NCBI GenBank assembly: GCA_015501605.1
Contig: JADNRZ010000003.1
Coordinates: forward strand, 2,592,744-2,656,743
Source of the DNA: Panaeolus papilionaceus
Taxonomy: Eukaryota; Basidiomycota; Agaricomycetes; Agaricales
Length of the DNA stretch: 64,000 nucleotides
Direction of reading: 5' to 3'
The number at the start of each line of letters is the position of its first letter. Positions within the stretch are counted from its first letter, which is position 1. Below are positions 34,402-46,059 of this stretch, piece after piece. The translations under genes were made by a program, and so were the position numbers. The notes under the pieces are model-generated. The model did no database searches and had not been told where the DNA came from. It saw nothing but the letters and a program-made list of their open reading frames with translations.

Positions 34402-37400
34402 ATGTCAGATCCGTCTCGTGGTTTTGGTTCTCCTTCCCGGACCCGACATGATGCGGAACCTTCACCGTATATCAACCTCGACTCTATGTCCCCTCAACAA
34501 CAAGTTGAACTGGCGCATCGTCTTCTGAACGCCAATAACTCCCTCCCTCCTTTACCTCCCATGTCTATTGCACCGTCGGTCTCAACATCGACTATTCGTC
34601 TTTCTTCTTCTCGTACGCCTCGAAATTTTACTGATGATTTGCCTCCTGCTCCCCCTTATACCCATTTTGGCTCTCCTTCTTTTCTTGATGTTCCCAGAAG
34701 TTCCCATACTACTTCTATCTCCTCGGGCTCTCCCGAAGTTTTTCATTCGGTTACCGGTTCTCCAGGTCTTTTGCTCTCAGCTCCTCGTTCGCCGAGTATG
34801 CTGTTGTCATCTTCGCATTCTTTGGCTACTGGACGTACTCTACCCCATAATGCCACTTCAGCTCGCCCTAGGGATGAGATATTTTCTTCTCAATTGCCCG
34901 TCCGTCGTGCGAGTGTACCAAATGCATCTCCGGGACAGATTTTGTCTCCCCTTCCTATTCCCGAGTTGAATCGCTCGTTGCCTCCGATTCCACATTCACT
35001 TCCTTCTACTCCCAATCGTTCTGTCTCTATTTCTTCTCTACCACCTTTGCCTCTGTCTACTACTACTTCGCCTGCACCTTCTGATGCTCGCACTTTGATT
35101 TCAAACCCTTCCACTCCATCGGTAGATATGTTCGCTGATATTCGTGCTATTATTGCTGCGAATACGCACCCTCTTCCTAGGGCCATTATAGAGCCTTACG
35201 TTGCTCCTCGATCGCCTTTCCATACTCCTTTGCCACCTCGTTCTACTCCTATCCCCCCTTCACCTGTTTCTAATGGTGGTCAGGGTAGTCCCGTTCCGAG
35301 CGCTCCAAGACAGAGTTCTGTCCATTCAACTAGCTTTGTTTCTTCTACCGGTAATTTATATTCCGGCTTTCATGTTGATCATTCTCGTGCTTCTGTTTCC
35401 TCACCTTTATCACAATATTCTTATTCTAGTATATCTGTAGACCCTTTTGATTTTGCAAGCGCTAACGGCGCTTATCCGTGCTCATCAAACTCTACTATTA
35501 CTGGATCCAGTCTTCTTGATAGTAGCCATGTGGATGTCGGCTATGGTGTTCCTAATGTCATGCATTTTGGATCTCGAGACCCTGCCGTTCCCGTGAATTC
35601 CCCAGCTTCTTTTGTTTTATCTAACTTGACTCATTCTCATGTTTCGCCTTCTTCTCATGTTACAAATTCGCCTGCTATTTCTATTCATTCGAATGCGGTT
35701 TCCGCTATTCCGAATCCAGCAGCTCAACCTGCTATTGTTCTTTCTCAGCAAAGACCTACCCTCCCATCTACGAAGGATATCCCTTTGTTAAAAGATGCTT
35801 CCAACTGGAATAGTTGGTACGATAGCGTCTACAATTATCTCACCAATCTCGGTGTTTTCAATCATGTCTGTCCACCTACAAGCAGCGCTGTCGCGGTTGT
35901 TGACCCTCAATTCATTCCATCCTATCTGCCACCTTTGTACGCTGATTCGTCATCTGACGAGGTCGCCCTTCATACTGCCTGGTGGGCTGAGGATGGTATA
36001 GCCTCTCATATCATTACCTCCCGCTTGTCTGATGATGTTCGTGCATCGCTCCCCAAACCGAGCGCTTCTCGCGCTGAACGTTTGTCTGCGCGGAATGCTT
36101 TTGCCGTACTCCAGGAGCTATACGGCCAAGGCGATTATGTATCCACCTCTATTGCTATGGAGAAACTCAGGACTCTATCATTTCCCTCTGATGAGGCCAA
36201 GGACGCCGTTACCTATGTTAAGACTTGGAGGAAGTTCTACAATGCTATGGATGCCACTGCCCACATGCCGGACCTTCGACAACTCCTTATGTATTTTGGG
36301 GACGGCTTGGATCGAAGTATCACATCTTATTCGCGCATCTACGATGACATTCAGGTTGCGCTCCAGAACCACCCCCATCAACCCCTCCCACCTTTGTTAA
36401 CTGTCCTCGACAGTGTCAATACGATTGCTGTTTCTCTCCAACGCACTGCTTTACGCGACAAGGTCATAACAAAGTCAACAAGCTCGAATTCGAAGTCTCA
36501 GTCAAACACATCCTCCGACTCGAAATCCTCCTCAAAATCGTCATCTGGTACGAAGAACTCGACCTGTGCAACTTGCGAACATTGCCAGAAGCCTGGTCAC
36601 ACCAAAAAGACTTGTTTTGCTCCCGGTGGCCCTCGTGAGGGTGATAGGGATGGTGTTATCGCCGAACTCAGGGAAGCTCGCACCGCTGCCAAAACACCCC
36701 AAGCATTTGTTGCAGCTTCGTCCTCATCAGGAACTCAAGCTACGCCTACTGTGGTGAAGGAAGGTGTCTTGGATAAGCAGAAGTCGGACTCGTCGAAAAA
36801 TAGGGCTACTAGTGACAGCAAATCGCCTCCTGTAGCCATGTCAGTTACTCAACCAATCCATTTTGATCATTCATCCTATTCTCCGTCCGAACTTCATGAG
36901 CTATTTGACCCCTCGAATTCATCCATTTTTCTTGCTTTCCCAAATCGTTCCTGGAACGTCGTCCTGGATACTGGTTCCCAGGAGCACATTTTCCGTGATA
37001 AGTCCCTGTTCTGGTCACTAAAACCTGACTCGACTATTGTGGGCACTGCAAACTGTGGGGTATTACAGGGTATTGGTCGTGGTATCGTTAAGATTCGACT
37101 ACCCTTGGCCTCTGGTTCATACATCTGGGAGCTACCTAATTGCCTATACGCCCCAGGAATTCCAATCAACCTGCTATCCGTTGGCGCTATGCAGGAATCA
37201 TTAATATCGTGCACTTTTGGTACCAACTCTTCCAGCTCCCCCTGCACAACCATTTCATTCACGAATGGAGGTTCCGATGATGGTCCATTCTCGATTCACG
37301 CCGACTTCTATCGTCGTCTATCTTTTCTCAGTGCCGATTTCATTCGACCTGATACAACTTCGTCGTCTTCTTACTCGACAACCCCTTTTGCAGCTACTGC

Positions 37401-40371
37401 TTTTGATTCATCATTCATTCCCATTCCTTCATCCTTGAACGCTTTCTTTAATGGCACATTCGAAGCACCTAGGATGGATTCAGATTTATGGCACCATCGC
37501 TTTGGTCATCCTGGCATGGACGCTACTCACAACATGCTTACGAAGGACTATGCTACTGGTGTCGAGTGGTCCGGCACTTTTCACAACAAGACTTGCATAC
37601 CCTGTGTTATAGGGAAGTACCCTCAGCGCCCATATGACAACAACAGAAACAGGGCTGCCGCTTTATGCGATCTAATCCATATGGACATCAAAGGTCCCTA
37701 CCCTGTCGCTACTTCTAAGAAAGAGCGTTATTTTTTCGTTCTTTTGGACGATTTTTCTAATTATGGCTTTACGGCGCTTTTAAAGCGTCGCTCTGATGCT
37801 TTCAAGGTCTGGACTGAGGTTGCTGCCTCATGGGAACTCATCAGTGGCCGCAAAATCCGCTCTGTTCGACTTGACAATGCCCGCGAATTAATTATGGGTA
37901 TCATGGGCGATGATTTTCGCTCCCGTGGTATTGCTGTCCAGGGCACCATGCCTTATGCTCATGAGCAGAACGGCAAAGCTGAAAGGTACATTCGTACTAT
38001 CTCAGATACTGCTCAGACACTTATTGCCGACACCAAATTACCTCCTTCATTCTGGGGTGATGCTGCATTGGCCGCCCAATATCTTCGTAATCGCCTCCCC
38101 TCATCCACTGTTTCCTCTTCTGTTACCCCTTTCGAGCTCATGCACGGTCGTAAACCCGATCTTTCCCATCTTCGTATTTTTGGCTGTCAAGCTTTTGTTA
38201 CAATCCTGCCTGAGTTACGCACAGTTGGTGGCCCTCGTCGATTTGAGGGGGTGTTTGTTGGGTACATGGATGACCGTATTGGATGGGTTGTTCGTGATAC
38301 AAATGGGAAATACCACTATTCTCGAGATGTTATTTTTAATGAACTTGTCCCTGGTCATCTTTCTCCTCGACGTTCTATTTCTATTGATTCTTTTGATACT
38401 TTTGACTCCCATTCTGTTACTGGTTCTTCTCCAGATCTTGTTTCTTCTCCGTCTCCTCCCCTTCCTACTAAATCATCCCCCTTTCACATGGTCCTCCGTG
38501 ATCGTTCTAAGCGTTTAGCTGCATTATCTTTACCCGACCCCCCACCCATTTCTTCTGATTCTGCTATTCATGATTTTATTACATATATTACACTTGATGA
38601 TTTCGTTGCTCCAGGATCTTTTGCTTTCACTGCTGATAATCAGCCAACTTTTATTTTTGATGCTTCTTTTTCTGGCAGACTTCGCCGCCGTCCCCGTTCC
38701 GTCTATCGTCCTACACAAGACTATGACCTATCTAAACCTCCCTCCTCCTATGAAGAGGCTATATCTCGGCCAGATCGTGATGTTTGGATTGCTGCTATGC
38801 TGCGTGAAATTCGGAGTCTGGTTGACCTAGGTGCTTTTTTCCCAGTTGTTACCCTTCCCAATGGCCGGAAAGCTATTGGGGTTATATGGGTTTACGATTT
38901 CAAGTACGATGCTGATGGTAAACCAATTCCTGGGAAGGAAAAGGCCCGTCTCGTTGCACAGGGTTTTAGCCAACGCCCTGAGGATTATGATGGCACCTAT
39001 GCCCCCGTTCCTAAACTCGTTTCTGACCGTGTCCTTTTGGCTTATGCAGCTCATCATGACTTAGAGATATTTTGTTTCGACGTCAAAACTGCTTTCTTAC
39101 ACGCCAAACTTTCTAAAAACATTTATATCCACGCTATACCAGATTTTCCTATTTTTGATAAATCTCCTTTTTTTCAACTTAAAGTGGCTCTTTATGGTCT
39201 TCGCCAGTCGGCCCATGAATTTTATCATTTACTTCGTATGGGTTTTGTTGTTTGCGATGTAGACCATGCTGTTTTTATTGGTCGTTGGTCTTTTCCTCCT
39301 GACGACTCCATTTCTATGCCTTCTAACAGCAATGTTCTTTTTCTTATTATTCCAATCCACGTTGATGATGGACTTGCCATTACGAACTCAGCCACTTTAT
39401 ATGCCTGGTTCATTTCACAAATCTCGCGGGAGCTGACCGTCGTTGACCTTGGAGTCGCTTCCATGTATCTTGGCATGCACATTCGTCGTGATCGTGCTAG
39501 GTGCAAACTTTGGCTGTCGCAGGAACCTTTTGTGGTTCACCTGCTGTCAAACTGGGATATGCTTGGGGTCCATGTTGGCAACAGAGCGGTCCCCTTATCT
39601 TCATTACCAGATAAATTTCCTATCGCTGGCCCTACTGCTCTACCTGACGTGAAGGATTCGGAAATCCGGCCATTTTACCAAAGCATTGTCGGCAGCCTTC
39701 AATATTTGGCTACGACGACTCGTCCAGACATTTCCTATGCCGCTGTTGCTCTTGGACAATTCAATGCGAACCCGACAAGAACACATCTTTTAGCGGCCAA
39801 GGGAGTCCTGTGTTATTTGGCTGGTACAACTTCTTATGCTTTAGAGTGTGGAGTTGATGCTGCTCACTTACCATTATCAATCGCTCCTTACATCCGTGCC
39901 TGCGCTATGTCTGATGCCGACTGGGCGTCTGATTCATCTGATCGCCGCAGTATTTCTGGCTACGCTTTCTACTTCCATGGTTCTTTGGTTTCGTAGAGCA
40001 CCAACAAACAAAAATCGGTTGCCGCGTCTTCCACAGAGGCCGAATACTACTCGTTATCCCATGCAGCCAGGGAGGCTATATGGATGGAGTTGTTCTTCAA
40101 ATCTTTACATTTCACCTACCCACGCCCTTTCCCTATGATATCGGACAACCAAAGCACTATCACTATTGCCAATGATCCAAGCCATGTCAACTCAAAGCGC
40201 ACCAAACATATCGACGTCCGTTATCATTTCTTCCGCGAGCGCATTACCAACGGCACGTTTTCCACTCATTGGGTTCCTACTCAGGACATGATTGCCGATA
40301 TCTTTACCAAACCTTTGTCATTTAATTTATTTTCTAAACATCGTGACTCTCTCGGCCTCGTTAAACTTTGA
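34402..40371 (+). pseudogene. copia gag-pol polyprotein with one amber codon
   Basis: One frame from 34402 to the stop at 40371, interrupted only by TAG at 39994-39996. Residues 1 to about 450 are Ser/Pro-rich and unusual for the family. A Gag domain starts near residue 453 (DIPLLKDASNWNSWYDSVYN). The zinc knuckle is CEHCQKPGHTKKTC. Protease active site: LDTGS near residue 856. Integrase: HHRFGHPG...CIPC zinc site, then the DDE core with D in HMDIKG and E in NGKAERYIR. Reverse transcriptase: GVIWVYDFKYDADG, KTAFLHAKL and the catalytic HVDDGLAIT (VDD). RNase H: DADWASD before the break and STEAEYYS, DNQSTI after it. The amber lies where the family has the Trp of SW(S/C)S, so TGG to TAG is the simplest cause. 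RNase H would be cut off, so the copy is probably not autonomous. Confidence 0.93.
39994..39996 (+). other. Premature amber codon in RNase H
   Basis: In-frame TAG between the SLVS codons and STNKQK. The frame is open for 125 codons on its far side. A single base change explains it. Confidence 0.9.
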
Positions 40372-40440
40372 CTCCCTTTCTATTTTTTCTTTCTTCTTTC
40401 TGCTTCTATTTCACTATTTTTCTTTTCGCTCCGTAGCACT

Positions 40441-40450
40441 TCAGGGGGTG
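40441..40450 (+). promoter_or_regulatory. Polypurine tract of copia element
   Basis: TCAGGGGGTG directly precedes the 3' LTR, the expected place for plus-strand priming. Confidence 0.6.
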
Positions 40451-40783
40451 TGTTGAACCCTCTCTTTCTCATCGTCTTCCTATATAGAAGTGCTCCTCCC
40501 TCAATTAGTACTCAGCTATTTCTACTCCTCTCTGATTCCATCAACCTTCTATCCTTTTCATCATTCTTCTATTATCCTCGTATAAATACCTTCGCTCTTT
40601 TCTTTATCACCTCAGTCGTTTTCTTTCCTTCTGACTGAGGTATGCTCTTTTATTTCCCTTTCACCATTCAGTAGTATTAACAATTCACCTATGTACAGCC
40701 TGATTGTCTGTTCGATAGGTTATATTCAGTCGTTTTCTTTCCTTCTGACTGAGCCTGATTGTCTGTTCGATAGACTCCTAACA
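40451..40783 (+). repeat. 3' LTR of copia element
   Basis: 333 bp, read as identical to the 5' LTR over its full length. Confidence 0.95.
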
Positions 40784-41187
40784 GGCAGCTTCTCCAAAAC
40801 GTATCGATTCAGTTTATATTATATATAAAAGTATATTTAGGCACAAAAACATGAGTTGCGAGGCTTGTGTCACGTACTGGCCCATTTCACCAAAACACCC
40901 CTCCTCGATTTCAATCGAGATCACATGGATTCCATCACAAAAGTGGATGCAAAAACTTGTGGAACTATTCCAAGTACACTCAAGATCATTATACAAATGC
41001 AATATTTGAGCAAAACCCGACATATCTCTGCGTATAAGCCATACAGAGTAGAGATCATCAAAAAGCCCCTAAAAAGCCCCTAAGATCCACCAAAATCTAC
41101 TTCGGAGCTCAATCACACTCCATGCAACACACCAATTTAGAAAAATGTAAATTAGGTATCATCTATATCCTTGTGAGCTTGCATTAG

Positions 41188-41790
41188 CAAGTTTTTGCAT
41201 CCACTTTTGTGATGGAATCCATGTGATCTCGATTGAAATCGAGGAGGGGTGTTTTGGTGAAATGGGCCAGTACGTGACACAAGCCTCGCAACTCATGTTT
41301 TTGTGCCTAAATATACTTTTATATATAATATAAACTGAATCGATACGTTTTGGAGAAGCTGCCACATATAAATGGTGCTGAAATGCCTGAATTCATGTCT
41401 CAGGGGATCATGCACTTGCATGACTACCAGCATTGTATTTACAAAATATTTTGTGACTTCTCAGCTATTTTATGTTTGAATATATTATATATATATTACC
41501 CTAAGGTTTCAAAACGATTGCTTCAGCCGTTGCAGAGAAATGAGCAAAAGAGTGTGCAAACAGGGTGAATTTACATGCATGCACACAAACTGTCCCAATG
41601 AGTCACATAATTTATTCGTGCATCGCGTCGCGATTTCTGGCGTCACACATACGAGGTATACATCACCTGAAAGCCCTGATTTACAGCTTTCAGATGTGCT
41701 AGACCATATGTGATTCAATGCAGAACTCATCCCGATATGTTTCCATTTGTCAAAGAGACCCCATCATTGGGACACTTTTTGTGCACACTG
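41188..41790 (-). repeat. Right arm of the foldback transposon
   Basis: 603-bp inverted copy of the left arm. Runs from CAAGTTTTTGCATCCAC to the terminal GTGCACACTG. It preserves the pre-insertion sequence of the copia target site. Confidence 0.92.
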
Positions 41791-42059
41791 TAGGTTAGAT
41801 GTTTCATTTTGCGTAAAGCGTATAATAAGACGAAAGACCACATGCATGAACGGTCCGCTTTAGTCGCGTTATGGCCTCAATCTCGGTCGTAGTTTGAAGT
41901 GCTTAATGCTCGGTCACTGCTAATGCCCAACCTTATTATTACAAAGACACCAAGATTGGGTGTCGACCCGATACACGTAGCAACAATGCAGCAAGGATGG
42001 GACGCCAACGTGGTGACGATTCGGACTGGGTCTGAGGCTGACAAATTGCGATCAACGTG

Positions 42060-43951
42060 CGATCTCATGCATAATGTTTGCTACGTATTGTTTCTATCAC
42101 GAGTCAAAGCGGGAAAATTCAAACGACCGAACGTCCTTCGTCCCAACTTCGTCACAGTCCTCGGTATACATGGCCATAATTCGATCTGAGGTGAACTCGC
42201 CTCTATGCATTATCAACGAGGCTCCAAGATTTGGTGCTCTCCGATTGCGTCTATGAGCCCATCCAGAAAAACACACTTCTTCCTCATTCCAAGTCGATCA
42301 CCTCATTGATGTTTTCTTCTCAGATCAAAAGCACACTTTCAATTGCTTTCGTCAAGATTTCGTAGGACAAACATCGTGGTATCGTGATATGCGAGAGTCT
42401 GGTTGTCTTTATCGACAACGATTCATGCACTTGATCAGATCAGACAGAAAAGAGAGCATGTGCGCAATTGAATGCAAGAGTTGGTGAAACGCCATTATTG
42501 CTGTTAATATGTGTCAAATATCGCACCTTTCAGGCATGTAATATACCCTCGAGAGATAATGGTTTTAGGGTAAAAGTCTCACAGCTTCGAGTTGCGTCGC
42601 TTGTGCACCATCGTTATCATTTAATCCGGCGCGCGGTACATTTTTGACCATGTCATGGGGTCTAGGCAGGATCATTTACTGGTTACCCACCATAGAACAT
42701 TCGTGAGTCCCTTCCTGATGGCGTGTGCTGCGAGGTGATGTTTTCTGCTAGATTCCTCTCCGAGGTCCGGAGCAAATTTTCATTCTGCATTTATTTCTTC
42801 AGGTGCGTGATCTGCGTTATCCATGATCACTCCTGTTATATTTACATGCCTCTTCATCGTGTATAAATTGCGTTCAAAGACCAATTTTGTATATATTCTA
42901 TGGAACTCTTTCTTCCAGACTCCCAAACACTTGTGATACAATGGAGTTCCCCACAACAGCCTCGTCGACTCAACCTGCTACAAAGAAGCCACGCGAGCTC
43001 CGTATAGGCATCCCTTCCCCATTCGCAGGGGACACCTACAAATACAACACATTCAAGCAGTCCGTGCAGCTCTATCTGGCACTCAACAAGGAGATTTACG
43101 ACACCGAATTCAAGAAGATCGCCTTCGTTCTGAACTACCTCAAAGGTGGAACAGCGGCGCTATGGAGGGCCAAATGGCTTAGAGAGCACCTAAAAACGGA
43201 CAACTTCGGATCCTACCAGGACTTTATTACAGCTCTCGACAAGGTTTTCCTAACTCAAGATGAGGAAGATAGGTTCGGCCAACTCGATGCCCTCAAAAAC
43301 GTCAAACAAAACGGACGACGCGCTGCAGAATTCGTCGTGGAATTCCGTGTTTACGCTTATCTAGCCTCCTCTGGCCCAGGATCACTGGGTGATGACTATG
43401 TCATAGATACACTCAGAAGGGCGCTTGACCGATGGTTGCTCAAGGACGCGGTATTTAGTGGAGAAGCACCGAAAACCCTTGATGAATGGTACACAAGGGT
43501 AGTTCATCTGGATGAGAACTATCGGCGATGGAACTTGATTCCGGGCAAGGATGATGACACCGATGAGTGGATGAGTCGCTCGGATTTGGGAGAGGATACT
43601 GCGTCCCAGGGAGGTGGGAGTCGGGAGGTGATGTTGACTTGCTCTCAGTGCGGGAAAGTGGGTCATTTTGCGAGGGATTGTCGAAATTCGAAGGACGCCA
43701 ACGTCGTAAAGCCGAGAAACCCGAACTATAAAGGCAAAAACTACGACCCTAATTACCAACACCCGTTGTCTCGAAGGTCCAAGACAAAAGGCGATAAGAG
43801 CCCAGAGGTGCCTAGGTTGACTTACTTATGGCACCGAACAGACCTGATCGCAAGACTCGTCGGAGCCGAGTTAGGAACAACTATCGTCCTGTTTCAATGT
43901 TGCTTGCCAAGGCTTATCAGCCCACATCCCCCTTTTACTTTTCACGTATGA
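42060..43951 (+). repeat. Gag-gene block, copy 1
   Basis: About 1.9 kb that matches 46060-47931, first through roughly 880 bp of diverged noncoding sequence (landmarks: AATTCAAACGACCGAACGTC, CCAAGATTTGGT, CAGATCAAAAG, GCTTTCGTCAAG) and then through the gene. No LTR or target duplication was found around it. Confidence 0.7.
42941..43951 (+). CDS. Stand-alone Gag-like protein with zinc knuckle
   Basis: 336 residues from the ATG of MEFPTTASS. An Arg/Lys-rich start leads into a retrotransposon Gag capsid domain: FAGDTYKYNTFKQSVQLYLA, KGGTAALWRAKWLREHL, FLTQDEEDRFGQLDALKNVK, GRRAAEFVVEFRVYAYLA. A CCHC knuckle CSQCGKVGHFARDC follows at about residue 240. No protease, reverse transcriptase or integrase sequence occurs on either side, and no LTRs were seen. 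The organisation resembles Ty3/gypsy-type Gag. The last 35 residues after RLT differ from copy 2 because of a small shift in frame, so this C terminus may be secondary. The intact frame of a gag without pol could mean a non-autonomous element or a domesticated gene. Confidence 0.78.
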   Translation: MEFPTTASSTQPATKKPRELRIGIPSPFAGDTYKYNTFKQSVQLYLALNKEIYDTEFKKIAFVLNYLKGGTAALWRAKWLREHLKTDNFGSYQDFITALDKVFLTQDEEDRFGQLDALKNVKQNGRRAAEFVVEFRVYAYLASSGPGSLGDDYVIDTLRRALDRWLLKDAVFSGEAPKTLDEWYTRVVHLDENYRRWNLIPGKDDDTDEWMSRSDLGEDTASQGGGSREVMLTCSQCGKVGHFARDCRNSKDANVVKPRNPNYKGKNYDPNYQHPLSRRSKTKGDKSPEVPRLTYLWHRTDLIARLVGAELGTTIVLFQCCLPRLISPHPPFTFHV

Positions 43952-46059
43952 CCTTTCGTTACTTCTTCAACCATATTATGTGTACTTGATCTATTATGTA
44001 GTATGAAAGATATGAAATATGGGACATTTTGTACTGGCTCAACTCCGACGGGTGGCAAGGGGAAAGGTGAGGTGAGTTCCGAAGAAGCGTGGACGAGCAG
44101 CGAGGATACATGAAGAATAGTCCCCGTATCAATGGCACGCGTGAATCACCTTGGCTAATCGGTGGCTTGGGTGACGTGGGGAACGACTAAGACTTGGTTT
44201 TTGAACTTGAAATGTCTTAAAAAGACAATTATTGACACACTGGTAACAGCAAAAAGGGAATTCACCGTTAGGCCGCTTGAGCTCTCCAGTAGCTCAAACC
44301 AAGTCATTGCTGTTCATCACGACCCTCTAATTTGACGCTTTGTAGCTACGAGATGAGTCCCTATGCCCACTTGAGCGAATGAAAATTAAGATGATAGGGA
44401 CGAAAAATGAGGATGATTGCACAGATTCATGACAAAAGAAAAAAAAAAGCCTGATTTGGGCACGGTGGGTGCTTGGGCGTCGGTACTGGCGTATGAATAT
44501 GTGGATGGAGATGTAGGAGTGAAGCGTCTCAGGTATGATACCTACCTCCAGGAAGCGTACCGGGTTTTATTGAGCGAACACTTAAAGAGCAGACAGGTTG
44601 TTCTCGGATATGGTAGGGGAGAGTTCCATCAAGGTCAACTACAGTAGCAAACATCCTGTCGTTGAGAAAAGCACAAGGGGTTCATTATTAACTCGGATTT
44701 CTGGGATGGATTTATAAGTCATTGCTGAAATTAACGATACAGAATTTGACGAGACGTGAGCTGTCCGGCGTAAATCAGGGTTTGTGCAGTAAAATAGATG
44801 AGGCGGGAGGGGAGTGAGGTATGCTGCGTTTCATGACACGAATCTGGATGCGACTGAGGGTGCAGAACATGGAGCGAAAGCAGAACGAGGCCGGAGTGCC
44901 ACAACAACTAAGGGAGCGGCAGATGAATATAGTGTATTCAATGCCAAAGACTCACATCCTCGTTCTGGGCAGCCATGATTTTACACATAGAACTGGGGAC
45001 ATCGGGGTGAACGTGACAGCTGACGAAAGACCTGTTAAAGGGGTCAACCACTTGATTTACCTCGCTTATCAGCAGTATTGCTCCATCGTGTTAATATCCC
45101 CAACTTTTATCCTGGCCGGAGACAATCATTATGCCCTGGCCGTAACGAAGGATCCATCCCTTATTTTTCAACCAAGCCTTGATAGGAAGCGACTACACAC
45201 CAAACGCTACAAGGATTTCCTGGGACAAAATGCCTGACAACATTTATGTGTCAGGCAGGGTAAAAGGAAATATAATTGGTGAGTTTGTATACAAGTTACA
45301 CCTGGGGAGACAAAAAGTCAGTCAACATTGAGATTTTCTGCGACAAACGCCCAAACTCACAGCTAAAATGTTCCTGCTACTGCGACAAATGTTAGGGTAG
45401 AGGACACGAACACAATTATTGTGAACACAGCGTAAAAATCCGTCTGAGTGGCATGAACGAGTGGTGGATATCGGGGATAGCGGGCGGGGTTGGAAGAAGG
45501 GTAACCAAAGAAGAACATTGACGTCACGAATTTCTGACACAGGGTGAGCGTGGGTGAGGCGGCACTGTCACAACCTCGGCCATCAGGCGACGTGCCTCTC
45601 GAAGTTTTTATAAATTAGCTCCAGAAATCGTAAACTCGGTCAGTATTAACAAGGAATATGGCCCGCCGGCCTTCCTATCCTGAGCTTACTGTGAAAAATG
45701 CCAAGGGAGGTCCATGTCACGACCCTAATCCTCCGATGTAACAATGTCCCCATCCTGTGCCCCTTATGGTCCCAAAAGAACGGAAAGTCGGATATACAGA
45801 GGAATGATCGAATGGCATTTGGGCTTCCATGAGTCGCCTTTAGCCTTTAAGTGTACCGGCTTGAATTATCTGACCACAACCCAGAAAAAGCATGGAGCTT
45901 GTGAAAGTGTCTCGCGACTACGATTGATATGAGGTTGTAAAATTGTATATCGATATCACGTTCGCAAGTTTGTTCTCTTCTTACATATTCATATTTCACT
46001 TCGATGCTTGAAAATTAATGGAAAGTAGTAAAGAAAGGAAAAACATCGATGAGGGTCAG
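43952..46059. other. Intergenic, weak open frames only
   Basis: About 2.1 kb. A plus frame at 44821-45237 (138 codons, with SMPKTHILVLGSHDF and a Lys/Arg-rich end) is the longest, but has no domain and no paralogue, so I do not call it a gene. The rest shows nothing. Confidence 0.35.

Larger units (their letters stand above)
33987..40783 (+). mobile_element. Ty1/copia LTR retrotransposon, recent insertion
   Basis: 6797 bp with two 333-bp LTRs that I read as identical, bounded by TGTTG...TAACA. The 5-bp target duplication GGCAG flanks it (33982-33986 and 40784-40788). It contains a primer-binding site, one long gag-pol frame and a polypurine tract. Domain order protease, integrase, reverse transcriptase, RNase H is that of Ty1/copia (Pseudoviridae-like). 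It is inserted in the left arm of the foldback element. Confidence 0.96.
33555..41790. mobile_element. Foldback transposon with 603-bp arms, interrupted by a copia element
   Basis: Ends are inverted CAGTGTGCACAAAAAGTGTC, with TA duplicated on both flanks (33553-33554, 41791-41792). The left arm is 33555-33986 plus 40789-40959; the right arm is 41188-41790. Both sum to exactly 603 bp and read as near-identical inverted copies. The centre (40960-41187, 228 bp) is unique and noncoding. Without the copia insertion the element was 1434 bp. TA duplication and CAGTG ends suggest Tc1/mariner-type mobilisation in trans. The apparent 73-aa frame present in both arms is simply arm sequence. Confidence 0.92.
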
